In this document: in pieces, positions 23,101 through 31,707 of the stretch | Position numbering within the stretch: the stretch's first letter is position 1 | Layout of the letters: every line of letters starts with the position of its first letter | Source of the DNA: Albimonas sp963977235 | Lineage (GTDB): Bacteria > Pseudomonadota > Alphaproteobacteria > Rhodobacterales > Rhodobacteraceae | Reading direction: 5' to 3' | Assembly: GCF_963977235.1 (NCBI RefSeq) | Contig: NZ_CAXBOD010000013.1 | Coordinates: forward strand, 31,592-95,591 | Length of the DNA stretch: 64,000 nucleotides | Notes under the pieces: generated by a model | Databases searched by the model: none | The model's input: only the letters and a program-made list of their open reading frames with translations | Told to the model about the DNA's origin: nothing | Translations under genes and position numbers: made by a program

Positions 23101-25152
23101 ATGAACAGTCAGACGCCCAAGGCGGAGGGGTCCTTCGCCCCTGCCGCCGGCTCAGCATCCGCGCCGGACGTGCAGCGGATGGCGGCGACGCTGGACGCGG
23201 CCCTGGAGCGGCTGGAGCAGGCCCGCCCCTTCGCCCGGCATCGTCACCGGCCCCCGGTGCTCGCCGTCGTCGGCCGCATGATCGCGGTTCCCGGCGGGCT
23301 CGAGGCCCTGCATGAGCGCGCCCCGCGGATGGATTCCGCGGGGCTGTTCCATGGCTCGGACTGGGACAACCCCGGCGCCCTGCTGCCGCAGCTGATCGGC
23401 CAGACCCTGGCCGCCGGCGACCCCGCGCTTGTCGCGCTCGAGGTGGCGAGCCTGATGCGCCTGCTGGCCGTGGCCCGCGGCGAGGCCGCCCATCCCGCCG
23501 TGCACGCCGACTTTGCGCGCCACTTCCTGACCCAGGCGCTGGCCCTGAACCTGCGCCACTTCTTCGCGGCCCCCTCCGAGGCCGACCGCGAGCTTGCCGG
23601 CGCCGACCCCCGCCGGGACGTGTTCCGCTACATCGCCGAGCGCGTGGGTCTCGAGGACGTGCTGGGCCTGCTGGTGGACGAGATCTGGCGGATCCTCGAC
23701 CAGCGCCCGGTGCAGGTCGGCCCGGTCAAGGAGATGATCACCCAGATCGCGGTGGCCATGACCCGCGAGGACGTGACCTCGGGCGGCGCGCGCACCGGGG
23801 CCGAGCGGCTGGTCGCCGCCCTCTTCGGCCCCACCACGCAGTGCCGCGACGATCCCGGCCTGACCGCCTATTTCGAGCGTCTGGGCCATCTCGACGAGGC
23901 CGGCCTGATGCACGAGGCCTCGGGCTTCGCGCGGGCGATGCACGACACGGGGCTGGTCTCGGACTACCACGCGGCGTTCCTGCGCTGGATCGTCTGCGAC
24001 ACCGATCTCGATCTGGTGGACGAGACGCTGGGCCTCGGCCCCACGGGGAAGGAGTGCCGGCGCCGCTGGCGCACGCTGGTCAACGAGCTGGTGGCCGCCG
24101 CGATCTCCGAGCGCACGCCCCAGGCGGTCCACGGCCTTGCCCTGATGCTCGAGCGGGGGCTGCTGCACATCCCGCCGATGGTGCCCGCCCTGCGCCGTCA
24201 GATGACCGCCCGCCTCGCGCCCGCCCCGGCCGAGCGGCTGCGCCTGGCCTATGGCGAGGCGCCCTCGCCCGAGACCCGGGTGCTGGCCGGCGTGCTCGAG
24301 GTGCTGGGCCAGCCGTTGGGCGTGGGGCAGGGGGCCAACCCCACCTGCCAGTCGGCACGCGCCATCGCCATGTGGTCGATGAACGACCCCGACTACCTGC
24401 TGCACGTGGTCTGCCAGGCCGCAGAGTCCGACACGGTGATGATGCATTTCGAGGGGCGGCCGATCCGCTCGGCCGACCTGCCGGCGGGGCTGGCGGCGAG
24501 CGCGCCGCTCGACGCGGACCCGGTCTCGGTGCTGCTGGTCCCCCATCTCGACCGGATCTATGCCGAGATGGGGCGCCTGTGCGCCGACCGCGGCGGCGAC
24601 CCGCACCAGTGGATCAACCCCGAGTTCCATGGCTGGTGGGTGCCGCGGGAGTGCCTGGTCGCGGTCGACGTGGCCACGGGCCTGTTGTCGGAGTTCGACC
24701 GGTTCCTGACCCGGTTCCTGCAGGCCTACGACCCGCGGTTCAACGGCGGGCGTCCGGTGATCCATCCCCAGCCGGCCGGGGTTGCGGCCACCGACAGCGC
24801 CGCGCGCTTCGTGGGCTGGCACGCCATCGCCATCCAGCGGGTGTCGGAGGATCAGCACGGCGAGATGCGGGTGTATTTCTACAACCCCAACAACGACAGC
24901 GGCCAGGACTGGGGCGGCGGCGTGGTGGTCTCGACCGCCGGCTGCGGCGAGCGCCACGGCGAGGGCTCGCTGCCCGTCGAGCAGTTCGCGGCCCGGCTCT
25001 ACCTGTTCCACGACGACCCGGTGCCTCCGCCCGGCATCGCCGCTCCGCCGCCTGCCGAGATCCTCGCCCGCATCCGCGCCATGGCTGCCGAGACCTGGGC
25101 CGCCGACCGCCAGCCCCCCGACTCCGCTTCCCTCCTCGCGGGCGAAGCCTAG
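23101..25152 (+). CDS. Large protein with C-terminal papain-like cysteine hydrolase signature
   Basis: A 683-residue protein whose family I do not recognise. The first 400 residues are largely helical with no known motif. From about 405 the arrangement GQGANPTCQSARAIAMW matches papain-like enzymes: Gln410 (oxyanion hole) five residues before Cys416. His574 in VGWHAIAIQR and Asn595 or Asn597 in YFYNPNNDSGQDWGGG would complete the Cys-His-Asn triad in the right order. No signal peptide is seen, so it is probably cytoplasmic. It is coupled to the upstream ATP-grasp gene (40-base gap, AAGAGGAAG site). Hydrolysis or transpeptidation of the ligase product is a hypothesis. Confidence 0.6.
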   Translation: MNSQTPKAEGSFAPAAGSASAPDVQRMAATLDAALERLEQARPFARHRHRPPVLAVVGRMIAVPGGLEALHERAPRMDSAGLFHGSDWDNPGALLPQLIGQTLAAGDPALVALEVASLMRLLAVARGEAAHPAVHADFARHFLTQALALNLRHFFAAPSEADRELAGADPRRDVFRYIAERVGLEDVLGLLVDEIWRILDQRPVQVGPVKEMITQIAVAMTREDVTSGGARTGAERLVAALFGPTTQCRDDPGLTAYFERLGHLDEAGLMHEASGFARAMHDTGLVSDYHAAFLRWIVCDTDLDLVDETLGLGPTGKECRRRWRTLVNELVAAAISERTPQAVHGLALMLERGLLHIPPMVPALRRQMTARLAPAPAERLRLAYGEAPSPETRVLAGVLEVLGQPLGVGQGANPTCQSARAIAMWSMNDPDYLLHVVCQAAESDTVMMHFEGRPIRSADLPAGLAASAPLDADPVSVLLVPHLDRIYAEMGRLCADRGGDPHQWINPEFHGWWVPRECLVAVDVATGLLSEFDRFLTRFLQAYDPRFNGGRPVIHPQPAGVAATDSAARFVGWHAIAIQRVSEDQHGEMRVYFYNPNNDSGQDWGGGVVVSTAGCGERHGEGSLPVEQFAARLYLFHDDPVPPPGIAAPPPAEILARIRAMAAETWAADRQPPDSASLLAGEA

Positions 25153-25519
25153 AGCGGAGGCTGCCCCGGCCTTCGGCCCGCCGGCCCTTCCGACCCGGCG
25201 GCGCCGGTCGGCCCCGCGCCAGGCTGCGGGGCGGCCCTTGGAGCGGCGGGGCCTGCGTGACGGGACGGCGATATCGCTGGCGGGCGCCGTCCTCGACGAC
25301 GTCCTCGGCCATCGCCGTCTCAGCCGGACCGTGGATCCCGCGAGGCCCTGCCAGCGGCGTCTCGACGCCCCCCACGCGCATCGCGCGCCATGGCGGCGCC
25401 CCCTGCGTCCGTCGGGGCGCCCCGATCTGGGGCGTCGATCCGGCCGAACGCGTGGCGCTCGCCCGGATCGGCGGCGCAGCGACGTTGCGATTTCGCGTTC
25501 CGCACCCCATTCTCCGCCC
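25153..25519. other. Intergenic region without a convincing gene
   Basis: This 367-base GC-rich stretch lies between the papain-like gene and the hemolysin III gene. Open frames on both strands here are extensions of neighbouring or antisense frames with no family signature. It contains one copy of the 17-nt motif (25411-25427). Nothing else was recognised. Confidence 0.5.
25411..25427. repeat. 17-nt intergenic motif, copy 2
   Basis: GTCGGGGCGCCCCGATC, one base different from copies at 21609 and 26369; it lies 93 bases before the hemolysin III gene. Confidence 0.5.
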
Positions 25520-26299
25520 ATGACCGGGCCGAGCATGAATCCACCGACTGAGCCGCAGGCGAACCCCTCCCCTGTCGCCGTCTCGGGGGCCGAGCAGGTC
25601 CCTGGCGGGACCGCCGTGACGCCCGCGCCGTCCACGCCCGCCTACAGCCGGGCCGAGCAGGTGGCCGACGCCGCCGTGCATTGCGTGGGGGTGGCGCTGG
25701 GGCTGATGGCGGTTCCGGTGATGATCGTGCTGGCCGCGCTGCTGGACGGCACCGGGCCGGTGATCGCGGGCGTCTCGGTCTATGCGGCGGGGCTGTTGCT
25801 GATGCTGGGCTGCTCGGCGGCCTATCACCTGCTGACGCCGGTCAGGCCCGCCTGGCGGGAGCTGCTGCGCCGCTTCGACCATGCCGCCATCTACCTCAAG
25901 ATCGCCGCCACGCAGACGCCCTTCGCCGTGCTGATCGGAGGCGCGGGGGCGGCCTGGCTGCTGGGCTCGGTCTGGGTCGCGGCGCTGGGCGGGGCGGCGC
26001 TGCGGATCTTCTGGCCGCACGGCTTCCGGCGGCTGGCGGTGCCGTTCTATCTTGCGCTCGGCTGGGCGGGGATGGCGCTGTTCTGGCCCGGCGCGGGGGA
26101 TGCGGCGCTGGGGCTCGCGACCGTGATCCTGGTGATCGTGGGCGGCCTGCTCTACACGCTCGGCGTGGGTTTCCTGCTGGCCGAGAAGCTGCGCTTCCAC
26201 AATGCCATCTGGCACGGGTTCGTGCTGGTCGCGACCTTCGTCTTCTACGCCGCCGTTCTGTCCGAGATGGGCCTGCGCGCGGTCGCCGCACCGGTCTGA
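25520..26299 (+). CDS. Hemolysin III / PAQR family membrane protein
   Basis: A 259-residue integral membrane protein of the hemolysin III/PAQR family with about seven hydrophobic segments. Family marks are CSAAYHLL near residue 97, RRFDHAAIYLKI near 117, and FHNAIWHGFVL near 228, which hold the conserved Ser, Asp and His residues of the proposed metal site. An N-terminal Pro-rich stretch of about 45 residues precedes the first segment. The start is uncertain: ATG 25520 or ATG 25535, neither with a strong ribosome site. Function in bacteria is poorly known. Confidence 0.85.
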   Translation: MTGPSMNPPTEPQANPSPVAVSGAEQVPGGTAVTPAPSTPAYSRAEQVADAAVHCVGVALGLMAVPVMIVLAALLDGTGPVIAGVSVYAAGLLLMLGCSAAYHLLTPVRPAWRELLRRFDHAAIYLKIAATQTPFAVLIGGAGAAWLLGSVWVAALGGAALRIFWPHGFRRLAVPFYLALGWAGMALFWPGAGDAALGLATVILVIVGGLLYTLGVGFLLAEKLRFHNAIWHGFVLVATFVFYAAVLSEMGLRAVAAPV

Positions 26300-26368
26300 G
26301 GCCGCGCCCGGCCGCGCCGCGCGCCCTTGATGTTGCGCTCCGCGGCACGATCTTGAGGGGGCGCGCCC

Positions 26369-26385
26369 GTCCGGGCGCCCCGATC
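26369..26385. repeat. 17-nt intergenic motif, copy 3
   Basis: GTCCGGGCGCCCCGATC, identical to the copy at 21609-21625. It ends 21 bases before the creA start. Confidence 0.55.
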
Positions 26386-26406
26386 GCAGACCGTCACGGA
26401 GACCCC

Positions 26407-26916
26407 ATGCCCCGCACCCGCTTCGCCTATGGCGCGACGCTCGCCTGCCTGCTGGCCGCCGCGCTGTCCGCGCCCGCCGCGGCGGAGGAGATCGGCGAGG
26501 TCGACACCGCCTTCAAGCTGCTGGGCGCCAACCACAAGATCGTGGTTGAGGCCTTCGACGATCCCAAGGTCGAGGGGGTTTCGTGCTTCCTCAGCCGGGC
26601 CAAGACCGGGGGCATCTCCGGCAGCCTGGGCCTGGCCGAGGACACCTCCGACGCCTCGATCGCCTGCCGGCAGGTGGGGCCGATCCGCTTCCTCGAGCCG
26701 CTGGACGCGGGCGAGGAGGTGTTCCAGCGCCGCACCTCGATCGTGTTCAAGTCGATCCAGGTGGTGCGCTTCTGGGATCCCGCGCGCTCGACGCTGGTCT
26801 ACCTGACCTACTCGGACAAGATGATCGACGGCTCGCCCAAGAACGCGATCTCGGCCGTTGCGGTGGGGCCGTGGGGCGAAACCCCCGCCCCCGAGGCGCC
26901 CGTCTACGACGACTGA
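26407..26916 (+). CDS. creA: CreA family protein
   Basis: A 169-residue CreA-like protein. The N-terminus is a signal peptide (YGATLACLLAAALSAPAAAEE), so it should be periplasmic. The mature part has the family's EIGEVDTAFKLLGANHKIVVEAFDDPKV, split here only by description, with GVSCFLSRAKTGG, ASIACRQVGPI and VYLTYSDKMIDGSPKNAIS. The function is unknown. A GGAGA site precedes the ATG. It converges on a phosphodiesterase gene, with a long inverted repeat between the two. Confidence 0.9.
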   Translation: MPRTRFAYGATLACLLAAALSAPAAAEEIGEVDTAFKLLGANHKIVVEAFDDPKVEGVSCFLSRAKTGGISGSLGLAEDTSDASIACRQVGPIRFLEPLDAGEEVFQRRTSIVFKSIQVVRFWDPARSTLVYLTYSDKMIDGSPKNAISAVAVGPWGETPAPEAPVYDD

Positions 26917-26957
26917 CGCCCGCGCGTCCTCCCCCGCCCGCGCCGGGAGATGTCCCC

Positions 26958-27034
26958 GCCAAGCCCGCCCGCAGGGCGCCTGCAACCCGCCCCTTCAACA
27001 AGCGGTCTGCAGGCGCCCTGCGGGCGGGCTTGGC
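26958..27034. repeat. 27-bp perfect inverted repeat between convergent genes
   Basis: The arms 26958-26984 and 27008-27034 are perfectly complementary over 27 bases, with a 23-base loop. The element lies between creA (+) and the phosphodiesterase gene (-), where it could act as a bidirectional transcription barrier, though no T-runs flank it. The right arm plus flank is partly repeated at 34836-34878, so it may be a dispersed element. Confidence 0.75.
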
Positions 27035-27074
27035 TGCGGGGCGCCGGGGGCGGGCGGGGCGATCGGCGGGCGGG

Positions 27075-27890
27075 TCAGCCCGCGTGAGGCGTGCCGGAGA
27101 AGTCGGCGTTCGGGTCGGCCTCGAACGGGTGCAAGGGGCCGGGCTCGACCGGGATCGTCTTCACGCTCAGGCCCAGCGCGGGCGACCAGTCGTGCAGGCG
27201 GATCGCCGGCGCCTCGAGCGCGAAGCCGGGCCAGGCGCCGTCCTGCACCGGAGGTATCTGCACCCCGGTGGCGGGACAGGCCGCGACGAGCGTTCCCGCC
27301 CAGTGCCGCTCGGCCGCCGCGTGCACATGGCCGGTGGCGATGCGCAGGACGCCGCGGCCCTGGAAGGTCTCTGCCGCCAGGTCCGCGCCGCGGAACGCGA
27401 AGCGATCCATGAACGGCAGACCCATCGGACAGGGCGGGTGATGGGCGAAGACCAGCGCCGGGCGCCCGCGCGACAGCCGCTCTCGCGCCCAGGCCGCGCG
27501 CTCGGGGCACAGGCGGCCGGCGGTCTCGCCCTCCTCGATCGTGTCGAGGCCCAGGATGGTCAGGCCGCCCGCCTCCTCGGCGAAATTCAGGAATGGGCCG
27601 GCGGGCAGATCGACGCGGGCGCCGAAGGCCGCGCGCATCCGCTCGCGGATATCGTGGTTGCCCGGCAGCAGGCGCAGCGGCGGGCGCAGGTCCGAGAGGA
27701 TCTCGGCGGCCACCGCGTATTGCGCCTCGCCGCCGCCGTCGACGATGTCGCCGGTGTGCACCACGAGGTCCGGCGCGATCTCGTTGAGCCGCGCCACCGC
27801 GCGGGCCAGCCCCTGCGCCATGTCCACGCGGTCCTTCCACAGCGTGCCCGCCGCGGTGATGTGGCTGTCGGTGATCTGGGCGATCCTCAT
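27075..27890 (-). CDS. Metallophosphoesterase, CpdA-like
   Basis: A 271-residue calcineurin-like phosphoesterase resembling the cyclic-AMP phosphodiesterase CpdA. Metal-binding motifs appear in order: ITDSHI (D..H) at the N-terminus, VVHTGDIVDGG near 43, LLPGNHD near 75, FAHHPPCP near 145 and TGHVHAAAE near 190. It is a cytoplasmic hydrolase of cyclic nucleotides or other phosphodiesters; the substrate is not proven. The ATG overlaps the stop of the upstream exporter gene (ATGA), so they form an operon. Confidence 0.85.
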   Translation of the reverse strand: MRIAQITDSHITAAGTLWKDRVDMAQGLARAVARLNEIAPDLVVHTGDIVDGGGEAQYAVAAEILSDLRPPLRLLPGNHDIRERMRAAFGARVDLPAGPFLNFAEEAGGLTILGLDTIEEGETAGRLCPERAAWARERLSRGRPALVFAHHPPCPMGLPFMDRFAFRGADLAAETFQGRGVLRIATGHVHAAAERHWAGTLVAACPATGVQIPPVQDGAWPGFALEAPAIRLHDWSPALGLSVKTIPVEPGPLHPFEADPNADFSGTPHAG

Positions 27891-28801
27891 CGCGCGCTCC
27901 CTTCGCGCCCGAGGCCCGCGCCGACCCGGCGCTCCCGCCAGAAGGCGTAGAGGCCGGCGGCCACGATCATCGCGGCGCCGATCATGGTCCGGGCGTCGGG
28001 GATCTCGCCGAAGACGGCGAAACCCAGGACCAGCGCCCACAGGATGACGGTGTAGCGGAAGGGGGCGGTGAAACCGATCTCCCCCGTGCGCATCGCCACC
28101 ACGCCCGCGTGGTAGCACACGAAGATCGCCACCGAAGAGGCGAGAATCGCGGTGAGGTGCCACGCCTCCATCGGCGACCAGGGCGAGACCAGCGAGCCGA
28201 CGGCCCCCGTGGCGCCCACCGTCATCAGGGTGATGAAGGTGATCAGCAGGTGCGGCGTGGCGGGGTCGGTGCGCCGGGTGACGACCTCGCGCACCCCGAA
28301 GCACAGCATCCCGCCCACGGCGTAGAGCGCGTCGGGGTCGAAGGCCTGCCCGCCCGGGCGCACGATCAGCATCACCCCGAAGAAGCCCGTCAGGATCGCC
28401 AGCCAGCGCCGCCAGCCCACCCGCTCGCCCAGCACCACGCCCGCCAGCGTCAGCAGCAGCGGCAGCACCTGATTGATCGCCGCGACCTCGGCCAGGCGCA
28501 GGCGGGTGATGGCCTCGAGGTAGAGGATCGTCGCCCCGATCTCGGCGACCGAGCGCAGGGCGAGCCAGGGCAGGTCCTGCCGGGGCGGGGGGCGCAGGGC
28601 TCCGCGGCGGGCGAGCGCCAGCGCCACCGCGGCCGCGGCCAGGACCGAGCGCAGCAGGATCGCCTGGAACATGCCGATGTCGGGCAGCACCAGCTTCATC
28701 AGCGCGTCGTTGCAGGCGACGCCCAGCATGGCCAGCGCCATCCACCCCGCCCCCCGCAGGTTGCGGGCGAGACGGTCGTCGGGGGCGAGGGCGAGCGCCA
28801 T
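27887..28801 (-). CDS. DMT superfamily transporter (EamA type)
   Basis: A 304-residue membrane protein with two repeated EamA halves and about ten hydrophobic segments, as in drug/metabolite exporters. AEVAAINQVLPLLLTLAGVV and GEIGFTAPFRYTVILWALV are the two half-ends, each typical. A Met-rich start and a long N-terminal cytoplasmic stretch precede the first segment. It is first in an operon with the metallophosphoesterase and divergent from recG. The substrate is unknown. Confidence 0.87.
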   Translation of the reverse strand: MALALAPDDRLARNLRGAGWMALAMLGVACNDALMKLVLPDIGMFQAILLRSVLAAAAVALALARRGALRPPPRQDLPWLALRSVAEIGATILYLEAITRLRLAEVAAINQVLPLLLTLAGVVLGERVGWRRWLAILTGFFGVMLIVRPGGQAFDPDALYAVGGMLCFGVREVVTRRTDPATPHLLITFITLMTVGATGAVGSLVSPWSPMEAWHLTAILASSVAIFVCYHAGVVAMRTGEIGFTAPFRYTVILWALVLGFAVFGEIPDARTMIGAAMIVAAGLYAFWRERRVGAGLGREGSAR

Positions 28802-28988
28802 GAGGTCTCCGGTCGGGGCGAGGTTTTCAGCCTCCCTTATCTCCGGGTCCGCCGCCGCGCGGTCAAGCGGCTTGCAAGGCGCCGCGGGGCAGGGAGGCCG
28901 CGCCCGGCCGCGAGGTCATGCCCTCCGGGGCGCCCGGCGGGCGCGCGTTCGGCTTTCCTCGGCCCGCGCGGCGCGCCATGTTGCGGCC

Positions 28989-31079
28989 ATGACCCGCGGG
29001 CGCCCCGAGATTCTGTTTCCGCTCTTCGCCGAGCTGACCACCCTGGACAAGGTCGGGGAGAAGTCGGCGAAGCTGTTCGAGAAGCTGCACGTCACCCGTC
29101 CGCGGGACCTGCTGCTGCACCCGCCCTCGCGGCTGGTGGACCGGCGGATGCGGCCCGACCTGAACGGCGTGCCCGACGGCGAGGTGGCCACGGTGAAGAT
29201 CACCGTCGCCGAGCACCGCCCCGGCCGCACCCGCGCCGCCCCCCACCGGGTCGTGGTGGAGGACGCCGCCCAGGGGTTCGCCCTGGTCTTCTTCCGTCTC
29301 CCCGCCGCGCGGGTCGAGGCGATGCTGCCGCTGGGCGAGACGCGGGTCGTCTCGGGCAAGGTCGAGACCTGGAACCACCTGCGCCAGATGGTGCAGCCCG
29401 ACCACGTGATGACCGAGGCCGAGGCCGCCGACCTGCCGGAATTCGAGCCGATCTACCCCACCACCGAGGGGCTGACCCAGCACACCCTCTCGAAAGCCGC
29501 GCTCTCGGCGCTGGCGCGGGCGCCGGAGCTGCCCGAGTGGATCGAGCCGGGCCTGTTTGCCGCCAAGCTCTGGCCCGGCTGGCGCAACGCGATGGAGGCG
29601 CTGCACCGGCCCGTCTCGGACGACGCCCTGCGCCCGCGCAGCCCCGCGCGCGAGCGCATCGCCTACGACGAGCTGCTGGCCCACCAGATGGCGCTGGCCC
29701 TGGCGCGCGAGACCCAGCGCAAGGGCAAGGGGCGCCCGACGGTGGGCGACGGCTCGCGGTTGCGGCGGGCGCTGGCCTCGCTGCCGTTCAAGCCGACGGG
29801 CGCGCAGGCGCGGGCGATGAAGGAGATCGCGGCCGACATGGCGGCCGAGGCGCGGATGAACCGGCTGCTGCAGGGCGACGTCGGCTCGGGCAAGACGCTG
29901 GTGGCGCTGGCCGCGTTGCTGAGCGCGGTCGAGGCCGGCGGGCAGGGGGCGATGATGGCCCCCACCGAGATCCTCGCCCGCCAGCACATGGAGGGGCTCG
30001 CCCCCCTGTTCGAGGCCGCGGGCGTCGCCCCGGTGCTGCTGACCGGGCGCGACAAGGGCCCGACGCGGCGCGAGAAGCTGGCCGCCGTCGCCTCGGGCGA
30101 GGCCGGGGTGGTGATGGGCACGCATTCGCTGTTCTCGGCCGACGTGGAGTTCGCGGACCTGCGCCTCGCGGTGATCGACGAGCAGCACCGCTTCGGCGTG
30201 CGCCAGCGGCTGGAGATCAGCCAGAAGGGCTGGCGGCCCGACATGCTGGTGATGACCGCGACGCCGATCCCGCGCAGCCTGGCGCTGGCGAGTTACGGGG
30301 ACATGGACGTCTCGGTGCTCGACGAGAAGCCGCCGGGGAGAAAGCCGGTCGAGACGGTGCTGGTCTCCGCAGGCCGGCTGGAGGAGGTGGTGGCGCACCT
30401 GAGCCGGGCGGTGGAGGCGGGACGGCAGGCCTACTGGGTCTGTCCGATGGTCGAGGAGAGCCTGACCACCGACCTCACCGCCGCCGAAGCCCGCCACCGC
30501 GAGCTGCAGGCCGTGTTCGGCGAGCGGGTGACGCTCGTCCACGGTCAGATGCCCCCTGCCGAGAAGGACGCCGCCATGGCCGACTTCACCCAAGGCCGCG
30601 CGCGGGTGCTGGTGGCGACGACGGTGATCGAGGTGGGGGTGAACGTGCCCAACGCTTCGATCATGGTGGTCGAGCATGCCGACCGGTTCGGCCTCGCGCA
30701 GCTGCACCAGCTGCGCGGCCGGGTGGGGCGGGGGGAGGCGGCCTCGACCTGCCTGCTGATGTACGAGCCGCCGCTGGGCGAGTCCGCCCAGGCGCGCCTG
30801 AAGATCCTGCGCGAGACCGAGGACGGATTCCGCATCGCCGAGGAGGATCTGCGCCTGCGCGGCGCCGGCGACGTGCTGGGCACCCGCCAGTCGGGATTGC
30901 CCGATTTCCGGGTCGCCGACCTCGAGATGCACGCCGACCTGATGGCCGCGGCCCAGGACGACGCGCGACTGCTGCTGGCCCGGGACCCCTCGCTGGAGGG
31001 GGAGCGGGGCCGGGCGATGCGCACGCTGCTGTGGCTGATGGAGGCCGACGAGGCGCTGCGGCTGCTGAAGGTCGGTTGA
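28989..31079 (+). CDS. recG: ATP-dependent DNA helicase RecG
   Basis: A 696-residue RecG, the branch-migration helicase that reverses stalled replication forks. The N-terminal wedge OB domain covers roughly 60-160. Helicase motifs are GDVGSGKTLVAL (Walker A) near 296, DEQHRFG (motif II) near 396, MTATPIPRSLAL (motif III) near 420, and QLHQLRGRVGRG (motif VI) near 570, followed by the TRG region. The ATG at 28989 gives the normal N-terminus (LFPLFAELTTLDKVGEKSA). Earlier in-frame ATGs add unrelated sequence. Confidence 0.95.
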   Translation: MTRGRPEILFPLFAELTTLDKVGEKSAKLFEKLHVTRPRDLLLHPPSRLVDRRMRPDLNGVPDGEVATVKITVAEHRPGRTRAAPHRVVVEDAAQGFALVFFRLPAARVEAMLPLGETRVVSGKVETWNHLRQMVQPDHVMTEAEAADLPEFEPIYPTTEGLTQHTLSKAALSALARAPELPEWIEPGLFAAKLWPGWRNAMEALHRPVSDDALRPRSPARERIAYDELLAHQMALALARETQRKGKGRPTVGDGSRLRRALASLPFKPTGAQARAMKEIAADMAAEARMNRLLQGDVGSGKTLVALAALLSAVEAGGQGAMMAPTEILARQHMEGLAPLFEAAGVAPVLLTGRDKGPTRREKLAAVASGEAGVVMGTHSLFSADVEFADLRLAVIDEQHRFGVRQRLEISQKGWRPDMLVMTATPIPRSLALASYGDMDVSVLDEKPPGRKPVETVLVSAGRLEEVVAHLSRAVEAGRQAYWVCPMVEESLTTDLTAAEARHRELQAVFGERVTLVHGQMPPAEKDAAMADFTQGRARVLVATTVIEVGVNVPNASIMVVEHADRFGLAQLHQLRGRVGRGEAASTCLLMYEPPLGESAQARLKILRETEDGFRIAEEDLRLRGAGDVLGTRQSGLPDFRVADLEMHADLMAAAQDDARLLLARDPSLEGERGRAMRTLLWLMEADEALRLLKVG

Positions 31080-31498
31080 GCGCCGCTCCGCCGGTGTGGC
31101 CCTGACGCCATGCTCGGGGGGGGGCTTCGCGCGGGGCGGAGGCGGGACATTCCGGGGCGGGCTCGGCGCTTTGCGTCGGGGCCGCCGGGGGGCGCGGCGG
31201 GACCGTCTCGCGATGGGGCCGACCGGGCGGCGCCAGTGTTTTTTCTGGATATTCAGCGGTCTGGGGAGAGGCGCGCCGGCGCCCCCGCCCGGTCGGCGTC
31301 CCCCACCCGCCCACCCGGACGCCGCCCGGACGGAGGCGCCGGCGCGCGCGGGAGACATTCTGAGGGCGACAAAAACTGTCCGATATCTCCCGATGATCTC
31401 TTAATGTTCCGTTATCGTTCTTGACCCGACTCGGGAATCGGAGGAACGTTCAGGCAACACGGAACGGACATGAAACGCCTCGGGATCGGAGCCTCGCC
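31080..31498. other. Intergenic region after recG
   Basis: This 419-base stretch is G-rich up to about 31340, then noticeably more AT-rich (31370-31450), which suggests a promoter for the small gene at 31499. A TTGACC at 31421 is a possible -35, but no good -10 follows. Open frames in the G-rich part are low-complexity and not supported as genes. Confidence 0.4.
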
Positions 31499-31645
31499 AT
31501 GAAGACCCTCGCACGTATCGCCGCCTCCGCCGCCCATCGCGCCACGGAGGGGGAGACCTCCGACACCGCGCTCGAGGATGCGCTGGGGCTCGCCGCGCTG
31601 AGCCTGATGGTGGCGGCGGGCTTCGCGATCACCGCGCTGGCCTGA
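31499..31645 (+). CDS. Small membrane-type protein, unknown
   Basis: A 48-residue protein with one hydrophobic helix at its C-terminus (LGLAALSLMVAAGFAITALA) and a short basic N-terminus, suggesting a single-span membrane peptide. GGAG sits seven bases before the ATG. I do not recognise the family. It lies upstream of a candidate small RNA with a strong terminator, and could share that transcript. Confidence 0.5.
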   Translation: MKTLARIAASAAHRATEGETSDTALEDALGLAALSLMVAAGFAITALA

Positions 31646-31707
31646 GCCGCGCCCTGGAACACCGGCCGGCGCCCGCGCGCCGCGCCTCCATTCGCCTGCG
31701 GTCGCGC

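Noticed and set aside
23152..25635. 827-codon minus-strand frame opposite the papain-like gene
   Set aside because: No ribosome site or family signature and His/Gly/Arg-rich composition. The plus-strand protein has ordered catalytic-type motifs and normal composition, so the plus frame is preferred.
31096..31404. Short plus-strand frames after recG
   Set aside because: Low-complexity Gly/Arg/Ala translations, no ribosome site and no family resemblance.
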